Assembly (NCBI GenBank): GCA_965243545.1
Contig: OZ251573.1
Coordinates: 1,240,001-1,304,000 of the forward strand
Origin: CATQHW01 sp965243545
GTDB taxonomy: Bacteria > Spirochaetota > Spirochaetia > SZUA-6 > Bin103
DNA length: 64,000 nucleotides
Reading direction: 5' to 3'
This document shows, one piece after another, positions 35,693-43,040 of this stretch; within the stretch, counting starts at the first letter, position 1; each line of letters begins with the position of its first letter. A program made the translations under genes and the position numbers. Below the pieces are notes generated by a model that saw nothing but the letters and a program-made list of their open reading frames with translations, was not told the origin of the DNA and made no database searches.

Positions 35693-36607
35693 CTACCGTG
35701 CTTGACGTACGGCCCGGGCGCGGCGCAGGGCGCGCGCCGCCAGCCCGCGCTCCGGGGCGATCACCAGCGCCGCCGCCACCACGGCCCCGGCGGTCACGGT
35801 CATCATGCCGGCGGTGCTGGTGTCGGCCAGCCCGAACCAGCGGGGCACGGTGATGGCGCTCAGATGGCCGCCGGCGGCGCAGACCAGCGCGATCACCTGA
35901 CCGAGCGCCAGCAGCGACCAGAGGCGCCGGGTGAACAGGCCGGCCACCGCCCCCGGCACGATCAGCATGGCGATCACCAGGATGCTGCCGACGCTCTCGA
36001 ACGCGGCGACGATCGTCACCGCCACCATCACCATCAGCGCGTAATGCAGCAGCCGCGCGTTGCAGCCGATCGACCGGGCGAAGTCCTCGTCGAAGGAGGT
36101 GAGATTGAGCTCCTTGAACAGGACCGCGACGAAGGCGAGGTCGGCGGCGAAGACCGCGCCCAGGATCAGCAGCGCTCGCGGTACGCGCACGCCGGCGACC
36201 GTCACCTCGTTGAGCGGCGCCAGCTCGACCGAACCGTAGAAGACGGTATGGACGTCGACGTGCACGGAGTCGGCGCTGCGCACGATCAGGATCAGGCCCA
36301 CGGCGAACATGGTCGTGAACACCACGCCCATTGCGGCGCCGCGGTCGACGTTGCCGATCCGGTGGATGAGCTGCGTAAAGGCGGCGGTGAGCACGCCGGC
36401 GACCGCCGCCCCGATCACGATGGTTCCGGTGTCGCGGCTCAGCGTGATCAGAAACGCCGCGGCGATGCCGGGCAGCACCGCGTGGCTGATGGCGTCGCCC
36501 ATCATGCTCATGCGCCGCAGCACCAGGAAGCTGCCGATCAGCGCCGACGCCATGGCGCTCACCGCGGCGACCGTGACGATGCCGGTGTCGAGCGAGGTCC
36601 AGGTCAC
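35693..36607 (-). CDS. Metal ABC transporter permease (TroD/ZnuB type)
   Basis: This is a 304-aa ABC-3 family permease with eight or so hydrophobic segments. Hallmarks are LVLRRMSMMGDAISHAVLPG near the N-terminus, GSVELAPLNE, TSFDEDFARSIG (the cytoplasmic coupling helix) and LLIVPGAVAG as MLIVPGAVAGLF. The start is GTG 36605-36607, overlapping the stop of the upstream permease in a GTGA. It would pair with the fused permease upstream to form the Mn/Fe/Zn channel. Confidence 0.88.
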   Translation of the reverse strand: MTWTSLDTGIVTVAAVSAMASALIGSFLVLRRMSMMGDAISHAVLPGIAAAFLITLSRDTGTIVIGAAVAGVLTAAFTQLIHRIGNVDRGAAMGVVFTTMFAVGLILIVRSADSVHVDVHTVFYGSVELAPLNEVTVAGVRVPRALLILGAVFAADLAFVAVLFKELNLTSFDEDFARSIGCNARLLHYALMVMVAVTIVAAFESVGSILVIAMLIVPGAVAGLFTRRLWSLLALGQVIALVCAAGGHLSAITVPRWFGLADTSTAGMMTVTAGAVVAAALVIAPERGLAARALRRARAVRQAR

Positions 36608-37977
36608 GGGGCGGCGCCCGCCAACTCGTGCGGGCTGGCGGCGACCGCCGCCCGTTCGGCCTGACCATCCAGCTGCGCCTCCAGCTCCGCGACCAGGTCC
36701 GGCTCCAGCACGTGCTCGATGCGGTCGGCGCCGCGGTCGACCCGGCTGGTGGCGACGTCGGCGTGGCGTATCAGGTAGAGCTCCCACAAGCGATGGTTGC
36801 GCACGATCCGTAGCGCCTGGGCGGCGCCGGCCGGCGTGAGCCGGACCGAGTGCGGGTCCAAGGGCGCCGGCTGCAGCAGCCCCTCCCGGCGGCCGGCCCG
36901 CATGGCCGCCGCCAGCTCCGTCCGCGTCCACCCCCGGCGATGGGCCAGCGCCGTCCGGTCGACGGCGACCGCTTCCAGATCGACGCGGCCCGGCGTGGCG
37001 CCGAGCCGCCCTTCGACCTGCTCGAACGCCGCGCGCAGCAGGTGCTCGCGGCGGATGCGCCGGCCGCTGCGGCGGCGTTCGACCAGCAGCCGCAGCAGAC
37101 CGCGGCGGGCGCCGAACAGGGCGCTGATCACGAAACCGGCCGCAGTGACGGTCACGATGACCGCGCCGGCCGGCAGGCGCGGCGCCAACGCGGAGAGCGC
37201 CGCCCCGACGTAACCCCCCACCGCGCCGATCACGGCCGACAGCACCGTCATGACCCGCAGGTTGTGGGTCCAGAAGCGGGCCGCGGCGGCCGGCGTGATC
37301 AGCAGCGCCACGATCAGGATCAGCCCCACCGCTTGCAGGCCGATGACGGTGACCGCCACCACCAGCGCCAGCATGACCGCGTCCAGGACGCCGGTCGCCA
37401 AGCCCTGCGAGGCGGCGTACTCGGCGTCGAAGCAGAGCATGTTGAGCTCCTTGAACGTCACCGCCGCCGCCGCCACCAGCGCCAGCGCTACGATCCCGAT
37501 CAACAGGGCGTCGGAGGTGAGCATCGACGCGGTCTTGCCGTAGATGAAGGAGTCGAGCCCGGCGGCGGAGCCGCGCCGCATCTGCTGGATCACGCCGAGC
37601 AGCGCGATGCCGGCGCCGAACGACACCGACAGCACGATGCCGAGCGCGGTGTCCTCGTGCAGCCGCAGCACCGTGCGCACCACCAGCACCGCGGCGATGG
37701 CCGCCAGACCGCCGGCCGCGGCGCCGATCAGCAGCCCCGGAAACCATTTGCCGTCGCCGCCGAGCGCCACCATCACCAGCCACGCCGCGGCGATGCCGGG
37801 CAGGGTTGCGTGACTGACCGCGTCGGAGACGAGCGCCCGTTTGCGCAGCAGGGTAAAGGTCCCGACGATGCCGGCCGCCATCCCCAGGATGGCGACGCCT
37901 ATCACCACGACCCGCGTGTTGAAGTCGCTCAGGGTGAGCACGCGCAGCACCTGGTCCCAGCTCGGCAGGTAGGTCAT
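36604..37977 (-). CDS. Metal ABC transporter permease fused to a DtxR-like regulator (YtgCR-like)
   Basis: This is a 457-aa fusion. Residues 1-290 are an ABC-3 permease (LLRKRALVSDAVSHATLPGI; NMLCFDAEYAASQGLA; LLITPAAAARFW). Residues from about 300 carry a DtxR/MntR-like module: a winged-helix part (TRTELAAAMRAGRREGLLQP, VRLTPAGAAQALRIV) and the metal-binding dimerisation part RNHRLWELYLIRHADVATSR with ADRIEHVLEPDLVAELE. The His and Glu of RNHRLWE and the EH of RIEH match DtxR metal ligands; the His of the usual VH-x-EAD block reads VDRGAD here. The same architecture is known from Chlamydia YtgCR, where the repressor domain is released by cleavage. Overlaps by ATGA and GTGA join it to its neighbours. 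Confidence 0.85.
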   Translation of the reverse strand: MTYLPSWDQVLRVLTLSDFNTRVVVIGVAILGMAAGIVGTFTLLRKRALVSDAVSHATLPGIAAAWLVMVALGGDGKWFPGLLIGAAAGGLAAIAAVLVVRTVLRLHEDTALGIVLSVSFGAGIALLGVIQQMRRGSAAGLDSFIYGKTASMLTSDALLIGIVALALVAAAAVTFKELNMLCFDAEYAASQGLATGVLDAVMLALVVAVTVIGLQAVGLILIVALLITPAAAARFWTHNLRVMTVLSAVIGAVGGYVGAALSALAPRLPAGAVIVTVTAAGFVISALFGARRGLLRLLVERRRSGRRIRREHLLRAAFEQVEGRLGATPGRVDLEAVAVDRTALAHRRGWTRTELAAAMRAGRREGLLQPAPLDPHSVRLTPAGAAQALRIVRNHRLWELYLIRHADVATSRVDRGADRIEHVLEPDLVAELEAQLDGQAERAAVAASPHELAGAAP

Positions 37978-38771
37978 GCGCCGCCCCCGCGCCGGCCCAG
38001 GGCGTCGACGGCGCGGTCCAGCAGCGTCAGCCGGCCGCCGTAGGTCTTCTGCAGGTTGTCGTGGGTGAAGACGTCGGCCACCGGACCGTGGGCGACCACC
38101 CGCAGGTTGAGCATCAGCAGGTCGTCGAAGTAGCTGTCGACCGTCTGCAGGTCGTGGTGCACGACGAACGCGCTCTTGCCCTGCCGCCGCAGGCTCTGCA
38201 GCAGGTCGACGATGGTCCGTTCGGTGGCGGCGTCGACGCCGGCGAACGGCTCGTCCATGAAGTAGACGCGGGGGTTCTGGGCCAGCGCCCGGGCCAGGAA
38301 CAGCCGCTGCTGCTGGCCGCCGGAGAGCTCGGAGATCTGCCGGCCCGCGTAGTCGGCCATCCCGACCAGGTCCATGGCGGCCAGCGCCGCCGTGCGCGTG
38401 GCGCGGCGCACCGGACGCAACCAGCCGAGCGATCGGTACAGGCCCATCGCCACCAAGTCGAGCGCGCTGACCGGGTAGTCCCAGTCGACGCTTTCGCGCT
38501 GCGGCACGTAGGCGACCGCCGAGCGCTGCTGCCGGTACGGCTTGCCGTAGATGCGGACCGATCCCGACACCTTGGGCGCCAAGTCGAGCACCCCTTTGAG
38601 CAGCGTGCTCTTGCCGGCCCCGTTGGGGCCGACGATGCCGGTGATCGCCCCGTCGCGGGCGGTGACGTCGACGTCCCAGAGCACCGGCCGCCGCCGGTAG
38701 GCGATGGTGAGACCGCGCACGATCAGCGGGCGGCCGGCGGCAGCGGCGCCGTCCGGCGGGGCGCCGTTCAC
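37974..38771 (-). CDS. Metal ABC transporter ATPase (TroB/ZnuC type)
   Basis: This is an ATPase of about 265 aa. It has Walker A in GIVGPNGAGKSTLLKG, the signature ISELSGGQQQRLFLARALAQ, Walker B in VYFMDEPFAGVD and the switch His in AFVVHHDLQTVDSYFD. VAYVPQRESVDWDYPV is typical of Mn/Zn importer ATPases. The start is GTG 38769-38771 in a GTGA with the solute-binding protein stop. It energises the two permeases downstream. Confidence 0.93.
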   Translation of the reverse strand: MNGAPPDGAAAAGRPLIVRGLTIAYRRRPVLWDVDVTARDGAITGIVGPNGAGKSTLLKGVLDLAPKVSGSVRIYGKPYRQQRSAVAYVPQRESVDWDYPVSALDLVAMGLYRSLGWLRPVRRATRTAALAAMDLVGMADYAGRQISELSGGQQQRLFLARALAQNPRVYFMDEPFAGVDAATERTIVDLLQSLRRQGKSAFVVHHDLQTVDSYFDDLLMLNLRVVAHGPVADVFTHDNLQKTYGGRLTLLDRAVDALGRRGGGA

Positions 38772-39847
38772 GGAGCGGCCGGCGCCGCGTGGGACATCAG
38801 CCCCCGGAACCCCCGTTCCGGAGCGTCGCCGCCGAGCGCCCGCGCCACGGTCGTGACGTTGTGGTCGAGCATGCCGACGTAGGTGCCTTCGTACGTCCCC
38901 GGCTGACCCATGGCGTCGGAGAAGAGCTCGCCGCCCACCGCAACGGTGTGCCCGCGCGCCGCCGCACCCTCGATCAGGGCGCGGACGCTGCGGTCGGCGA
39001 TCGTGGTCTCCACGAAGACCGCGCGGATGCGGCGGGTCACCAGCAGGTCGACCAGCCGGTTGATGCGGTCGAGCCCGGCCTCCGACTCCGTGGAGACGCC
39101 CTGGATGGCGGCCACCTCCAATCCGTAGGCGCGGCCGAAGTAGTTGAACGCGTCGTGGGCGGTCACCAGCAGGCGCTGCGGTTCGGGAATCGAGCCGAGC
39201 GCGCGGAGGGCGTAGTCGTGCAACGCCGCCAGGGTTGCGGCGTAGGCCGCCGCGCGTTCGCGATAACCGTCCGCGTCCGCCGGGTCGTAGGCGGCTAGCG
39301 CGTCGGTCACCGCGTGCACGGCCTGCGTCCATGCCGACGCGTCCATCCACAGGTGGGGGTCGAAGTGACCGTCGAACTCGGCCGGCTGCAGCAGCAGCGA
39401 CTGATCGACCAGCTCGGTGACCGCGTGCACGGGCCGGCTGCCGGCCACCTTGACCAGCGTGTCGGTCATCTTGCCCTCCAGGAGGAGGCCGGAATAGAAG
39501 ACGACGTCGGCTTCCATCAGCGCTGCCACGTCGCTGCGGGTCGGCACGTAGAGGTGCGGGTCTATGCCCTCGCCGATGAGCGTGGTGACCGCGGCGCGGT
39601 CGCCGGCGACGTGGCGCACGACGTCGGCGACCATGCCGGTGGTGGCCGCGATCCGGTAGGGGTAGGTCCGTTCGGGTTCGGCCGCGGCTGCCCGCGCGCC
39701 GCCGGCCGCGTCCGGCCCGGTGCGGTTGGCCGCGTCCGCCTGATCGCGGCCGCACGCCGTCAACGCCAGCGCCGCCGTTGCGAGCGCCGCCAGCGCCGTG
39801 ACCGGAACGGTCCGCCGAAGTACCGTCTTTTGCATCTGGAACATCAT
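38768..39847 (-). CDS. Metal-binding lipoprotein of the ABC importer (TroA/ZnuA type)
   Basis: This is a solute-binding protein of about 359 aa with a lipoprotein signal ending in ALALTAC. Metal ligands fit the cluster A-I family: GIDPHLYVPTRSDV (first His), FDPHLWMDASAW (second His), LVTAHDAFNYFGRAYG (third His) and an Asp near FSDAMG. No long His-rich loop is present, which argues for Mn/Fe rather than Zn but is not decisive. Possible starts are TTG 39862, ATG 39847, ATG 39844 and ATG 39835. No clear ribosome-binding site separates them, and the predicted transcription start lies around 39861, which rules against TTG. Confidence 0.88.
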   Translation of the reverse strand: MMFQMQKTVLRRTVPVTALAALATAALALTACGRDQADAANRTGPDAAGGARAAAAEPERTYPYRIAATTGMVADVVRHVAGDRAAVTTLIGEGIDPHLYVPTRSDVAALMEADVVFYSGLLLEGKMTDTLVKVAGSRPVHAVTELVDQSLLLQPAEFDGHFDPHLWMDASAWTQAVHAVTDALAAYDPADADGYRERAAAYAATLAALHDYALRALGSIPEPQRLLVTAHDAFNYFGRAYGLEVAAIQGVSTESEAGLDRINRLVDLLVTRRIRAVFVETTIADRSVRALIEGAAARGHTVAVGGELFSDAMGQPGTYEGTYVGMLDHNVTTVARALGGDAPERGFRGLMSHAAPAAP

Positions 39848-39896
39848 ATTTTGACTTGTCAAAATAGACGATAGCCCTACCGATCGACGGGGTCAA
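39847..39896 (-). promoter_or_regulatory. Promoter and 20-bp palindromic operator of the metal ABC operon
   Basis: On the minus strand TTGACC (39896-39891) and TATCGT (39873-39868) have a 17-nt spacer. Covering the expected +1 is a perfect palindrome, TATTTTGAC-AA-GTCAAAATA (39866-39847). A symmetric AT-rich site over the start point is what a DtxR/MntR-type repressor would bind, and the operon encodes such a domain in its fused permease. Confidence 0.65.
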
Positions 39897-39963
39897 GCGG
39901 GTCCGGGCGGCCACGGTCCGCAGGGTGGCGCGTGCAACGAGAATCCGGCACACTGCGCGCATC

Positions 39964-40764
39964 ATGAAAACTGAAGGAAACGCCGGAACGGCGTTCGAGA
40001 ACCGCGTCAAGCGGCTGCTGTCGTCCGGCCGGGCCGCATGGGGCATCGGCGCGGTCGACGAATCGGAATACTCCGCCAAGCTGGCGATCAACTGCGACCC
40101 CGACTTTCTCTGGATCGACCTGGAGCACCGCCCGTACGGGATCAGCGAGGTGCGGTGGATACCGATACTGTGCCGGCGGGGAGGCGTGGCGCCGATGGTG
40201 CGGGTTCCCAACCTGGACGGCGGCGTCATCAAGAAGGCGCTCGACATCGGCGCCAACACGGTGATGGTGCCGCAGGTCGGCACCGTGGACGAAGCCAAGC
40301 GCGTCGTCGAGTACGCCAAGTATCCGCCGCAGGGATCGCGCGGCATCACCCCGTCCTGGACCACCTTCATGGACGTCAGCTGGGACGACTACCTGCCGGC
40401 CGCCAATGAGGAGACCTGCGTGGTGGTGCAGATCGAGAGCCCGGACGGCATAGCCAACCTGGACGCGATCGCCGCCGTCGACGGGGTCGACGTGGTGTTC
40501 GCCGGGCCGTCCGACCTGGCGGCGTCGCTGGGAGTGATCGGGCAGCTCGGCCACCCGAAGGTGCGGGCGTTTCTGGCCGACTTCCCGCAGCGCGTCAGCG
40601 CCGCGTCCGGCAAAGCCGCAGGCATCGCCCTGGCGGGCGTAGCCGCCGCCAAGCAGGCGTACGCGCAGGGGTACCGCTTCATCAACATCGGATCGTTCGG
40701 CGTCCTGGGGTCGCAGGGCCTGACCGCGGCGCTCGACGACTTGCGCGGCAGCGAGCGGGGCTGA
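39964..40764 (+). CDS. HpcH/HpaI-family aldolase
   Basis: This 266-aa protein is a class II (metal-dependent) aldolase of the HpcH/HpaI family, which cleaves 2-oxo-3-deoxy acids to pyruvate and an aldehyde. It has WIDLEHRPYGISEV (catalytic region with His), MVRVPNLDGGVIKKALDIGA, ANTVMVPQVGT, VVVQIESPDGIANLD (metal-binding Glu) and DVVFAGPSDLAASLG (metal-binding Asp). ATG 39964 is chosen over an upstream frame extension. It diverges from the metal ABC operon with about 100 bp between. Confidence 0.88.
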   Translation: MKTEGNAGTAFENRVKRLLSSGRAAWGIGAVDESEYSAKLAINCDPDFLWIDLEHRPYGISEVRWIPILCRRGGVAPMVRVPNLDGGVIKKALDIGANTVMVPQVGTVDEAKRVVEYAKYPPQGSRGITPSWTTFMDVSWDDYLPAANEETCVVVQIESPDGIANLDAIAAVDGVDVVFAGPSDLAASLGVIGQLGHPKVRAFLADFPQRVSAASGKAAGIALAGVAAAKQAYAQGYRFINIGSFGVLGSQGLTAALDDLRGSERG

Positions 40765-40826
40765 ACTCGCGTTCCGGTGCGGAACGCCGGGCCGATGTCA
40801 GGAGATGCCAGGTAAAGGTGGTGTCC

Positions 40827-41666
40827 ATGGAGCGAGATGAGCGCGGGATCACCGGTGACGAGCTGCGGCAGCTGCGCGAGCAGGGGTACGCGCGGCTCGG
40901 CCGGCTCCTTTCGGACCGCGACCTCGACGCCCTGCGCGCGCGCATCGACCGGATCATGCTCGGCGCGGCGGACGCGCCGTATGACCGCATGTTGATGCAG
41001 CTCGACCCGTCGACCGATCCGCCGGAGCACCTGCAGGGGCAGACCAACGGGCACAAAGGGGCGACCCTGGCGTACCGCAAGGTGCAGGACCTGGAGCTTG
41101 ATCCTCTGTTCCACGCCTACCTGACGCGGCCGTTGTTCGCGGACCTGTGCCGGCGGGTCTACGGCCCGGACCGCCCGGTCGCCTGCTACCGCGCCATGTT
41201 CCTGAACAAGCCAGCCGGCGGCGGCTCCGACCTGGTGTGGCACCAGGATCGCTGGACCGAACTCGACCGCGATCCGCAGATCACCGTGTGGACGGCGCTC
41301 GATCCGGCGTCACGGGCGAACGGCTGCGTGGAGATCGTGCCCCGGTCGCACCGGCGGCTCCGCAATCCGGGTTCGTCGTCCGGCTTTCTGGCCGACGAAC
41401 AGCGCGAGGAGGTCGACCGGCTCATCGCGTCGGGCGATCCGGCGTATCGCACCGTCCATCTGGAGATGGAGGCGGGCGAGGCGGTGCTCCTGCACAACTG
41501 GACGCTGCACCGATCCGGGACCAACGAAACGGACGTACCGCGCCGCGCCTTCAGCGTCTGCTACATGGACGCCGCCACGCGCTCGCACCGGGGCAGTGCG
41601 TTGGACCGGGACGGTCCGTTTCGATTGGTCTTCGACGGCGCCGGCCGGGCGATCGCGCCGGCCTGA
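40827..41666 (+). CDS. Phytanoyl-CoA dioxygenase (PhyH) family Fe/2OG oxygenase
   Basis: This 279-aa protein begins MERDERGITGDELRQLREQG. The metal triad is intact: SDLVWHQDRWTELD (HxD) and LLHNWTLHRSGTNETDVPRR (distal His, then Arg). GCVEIVPRSHRRL is the conserved strand. ATG 40827 has AAAGGTGG about 8 nt upstream; GTG 40818 is also open. It is followed 1 nt after its stop by the sialidase-like gene, so both are probably co-expressed, perhaps with the aldolase upstream. Confidence 0.85.
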   Translation: MERDERGITGDELRQLREQGYARLGRLLSDRDLDALRARIDRIMLGAADAPYDRMLMQLDPSTDPPEHLQGQTNGHKGATLAYRKVQDLELDPLFHAYLTRPLFADLCRRVYGPDRPVACYRAMFLNKPAGGGSDLVWHQDRWTELDRDPQITVWTALDPASRANGCVEIVPRSHRRLRNPGSSSGFLADEQREEVDRLIASGDPAYRTVHLEMEAGEAVLLHNWTLHRSGTNETDVPRRAFSVCYMDAATRSHRGSALDRDGPFRLVFDGAGRAIAPA

Positions 41667-41667
41667 G

Positions 41668-42873
41668 ATGCCCGCCGCGGCGCCGCTGCGTTCCGCGTCA
41701 TTCCGTGGCATGATGGAGGCGGGGGAGGGATGGCGCTTGATCGACCGGTCCGCGTTCCGTAACGAGGCGTACGCCGCCACCGTGGCGCCGTGGAGTCACG
41801 CGCACCCGCGCAACGACCATCAGCTCGTGTTTCCGCTCAGCGGCGGCCGGCTGCTGTTGGTCTGGTGCGCGTACTACGTGCGGCGGCCGAGCGCGATCGG
41901 CCGGACGCCGTTCGACGCCGGGGCCGCCATGCGGGACGACGCGCCGTGCCGGATCGCCGCGCGCGTGTCGTCCGACCGGGGGCGGACCTGGAGCGGCGTG
42001 CTCACCCTGCAGGAGAACCACGGGGCGGACAACGTCAAGCACCCCAATCTGCTGCGGCTGCCGAGCGGGCGAATCCTGTTGTCCTACACCGAGCGCGACG
42101 CCGCTGCGCAACGGTTGCGCGTCCGGCTGCGCGTGTCGGACGACGAGTGCGAGACGTTCGGCCCGTCTCGGGACATCACGCCGGGTCCGGGCTGGTACTT
42201 CACCAACGCCGATCACGTGCTGCTGCACGGTTCCGGGCGGATCATCCTGCCGTGCCACGCGGGGCCGGTCTACGGTCCCGGCGACCATTACCGGGCGTTC
42301 TGTCTCTACTCGGACGACGATGGGGAGACGTGGCGGGAAAGCCGGGTCAAGATCGACCTGCCGGCGCGCGGCGCCGAGGAGCCGGCGGTGATCGAGCGGC
42401 GCGACGGATCGCTGCTGGCGCTGTTGCGCACTTCGCTCGGCCGGCTGTACCGGGCGTGGTCGGCCGACGCCGGCGAGACCTGGAGCGAGCCGGAGGCGAC
42501 CGAGCTCGACTCGCCGTCGGTGGCGACCTGCATGAAGCGTATGCCGGACGGCCGCCTGCTGCTGATCTGGAACGACACGCCGCCGTACGCGGCGACCATG
42601 CCCGGCTCCGGTCTGACGCACCAGCCGCGCAACCCGCTGCGTAGCGCCGTCTCCGACGACGACGGGCAGACGTGGCGCAACCGCCGTACTATCGAGGACC
42701 GCCGCGGCTACGACAACGCCTACCCGTCGGTCACCTTCGCCGGCGGCGAGGCGCTGGTCGGCTACTATTCGACCGTCCGCTCCGGCGTCGGCGGCATGTA
42801 CGGCGAGGTCCGCCTCAAGATCTACCCCACCGCCTGGTTCTCCGAGCCGCCACACCCATCGGCAGCCCGATAG
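41668..42873 (+). CDS. Sialidase/neuraminidase-like Asp-box protein
   Basis: This protein of about 401 aa is a six-bladed beta-propeller of the exo-sialidase type. Four Asp boxes (S-x-D-x-G-x-T-W) are visible: SSDRGRTW, SDDDGETW, SADAGETW and SDDDGQTW. HPNLLRLPSGRILLSYTERD and EEPAVIERRDGSLLALLRT are the usual inter-blade strands. There is no signal peptide, so a cytoplasmic role or a different substrate is likely. Starts at 41668, 41710 or 41713 are possible; 41668 is 1 nt after the stop of the PhyH gene, suggesting coupling. Confidence 0.82.
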   Translation: MPAAAPLRSASFRGMMEAGEGWRLIDRSAFRNEAYAATVAPWSHAHPRNDHQLVFPLSGGRLLLVWCAYYVRRPSAIGRTPFDAGAAMRDDAPCRIAARVSSDRGRTWSGVLTLQENHGADNVKHPNLLRLPSGRILLSYTERDAAAQRLRVRLRVSDDECETFGPSRDITPGPGWYFTNADHVLLHGSGRIILPCHAGPVYGPGDHYRAFCLYSDDDGETWRESRVKIDLPARGAEEPAVIERRDGSLLALLRTSLGRLYRAWSADAGETWSEPEATELDSPSVATCMKRMPDGRLLLIWNDTPPYAATMPGSGLTHQPRNPLRSAVSDDDGQTWRNRRTIEDRRGYDNAYPSVTFAGGEALVGYYSTVRSGVGGMYGEVRLKIYPTAWFSEPPHPSAAR

Positions 42874-42878
42874 AGACG

Positions 42879-43031
42879 ATGTTCGGAGCGCCGTCGATCC
42901 CCAGAGTCCAGGTCGTGGTCATCGAACAGCACCCGAACGGATGGGTGGCGGATGTGCAGTCGTACGTCCGTCTCACCAACGGCCGGTACGTGCTTTGGTT
43001 GCGGCTGGGAGACTGGTGGGACAGTGAGTAG
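42879..43031 (+). CDS. Small hypothetical protein (50 aa)
   Basis: MFGAPSIPRVQVVVIEQHPN is followed by GWVADVQSYVRLTNGRYVLW. It is a compact, strand-rich small protein with no recognised family. It lies 5 nt after the sialidase-like gene and 9 nt before hsdR, on the same strand. It may be real and part of either operon, but no homology could be checked. Confidence 0.4.
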   Translation: MFGAPSIPRVQVVVIEQHPNGWVADVQSYVRLTNGRYVLWLRLGDWWDSE

Positions 43032-43040
43032 GAGACGCTC

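Noticed and set aside
35702..38043. Plus-strand frames rich in His, Asp and Gln over the ABC permeases
   Set aside because: Antisense of hydrophobic membrane segments typically gives such frames; no ribosome-binding site or motif.
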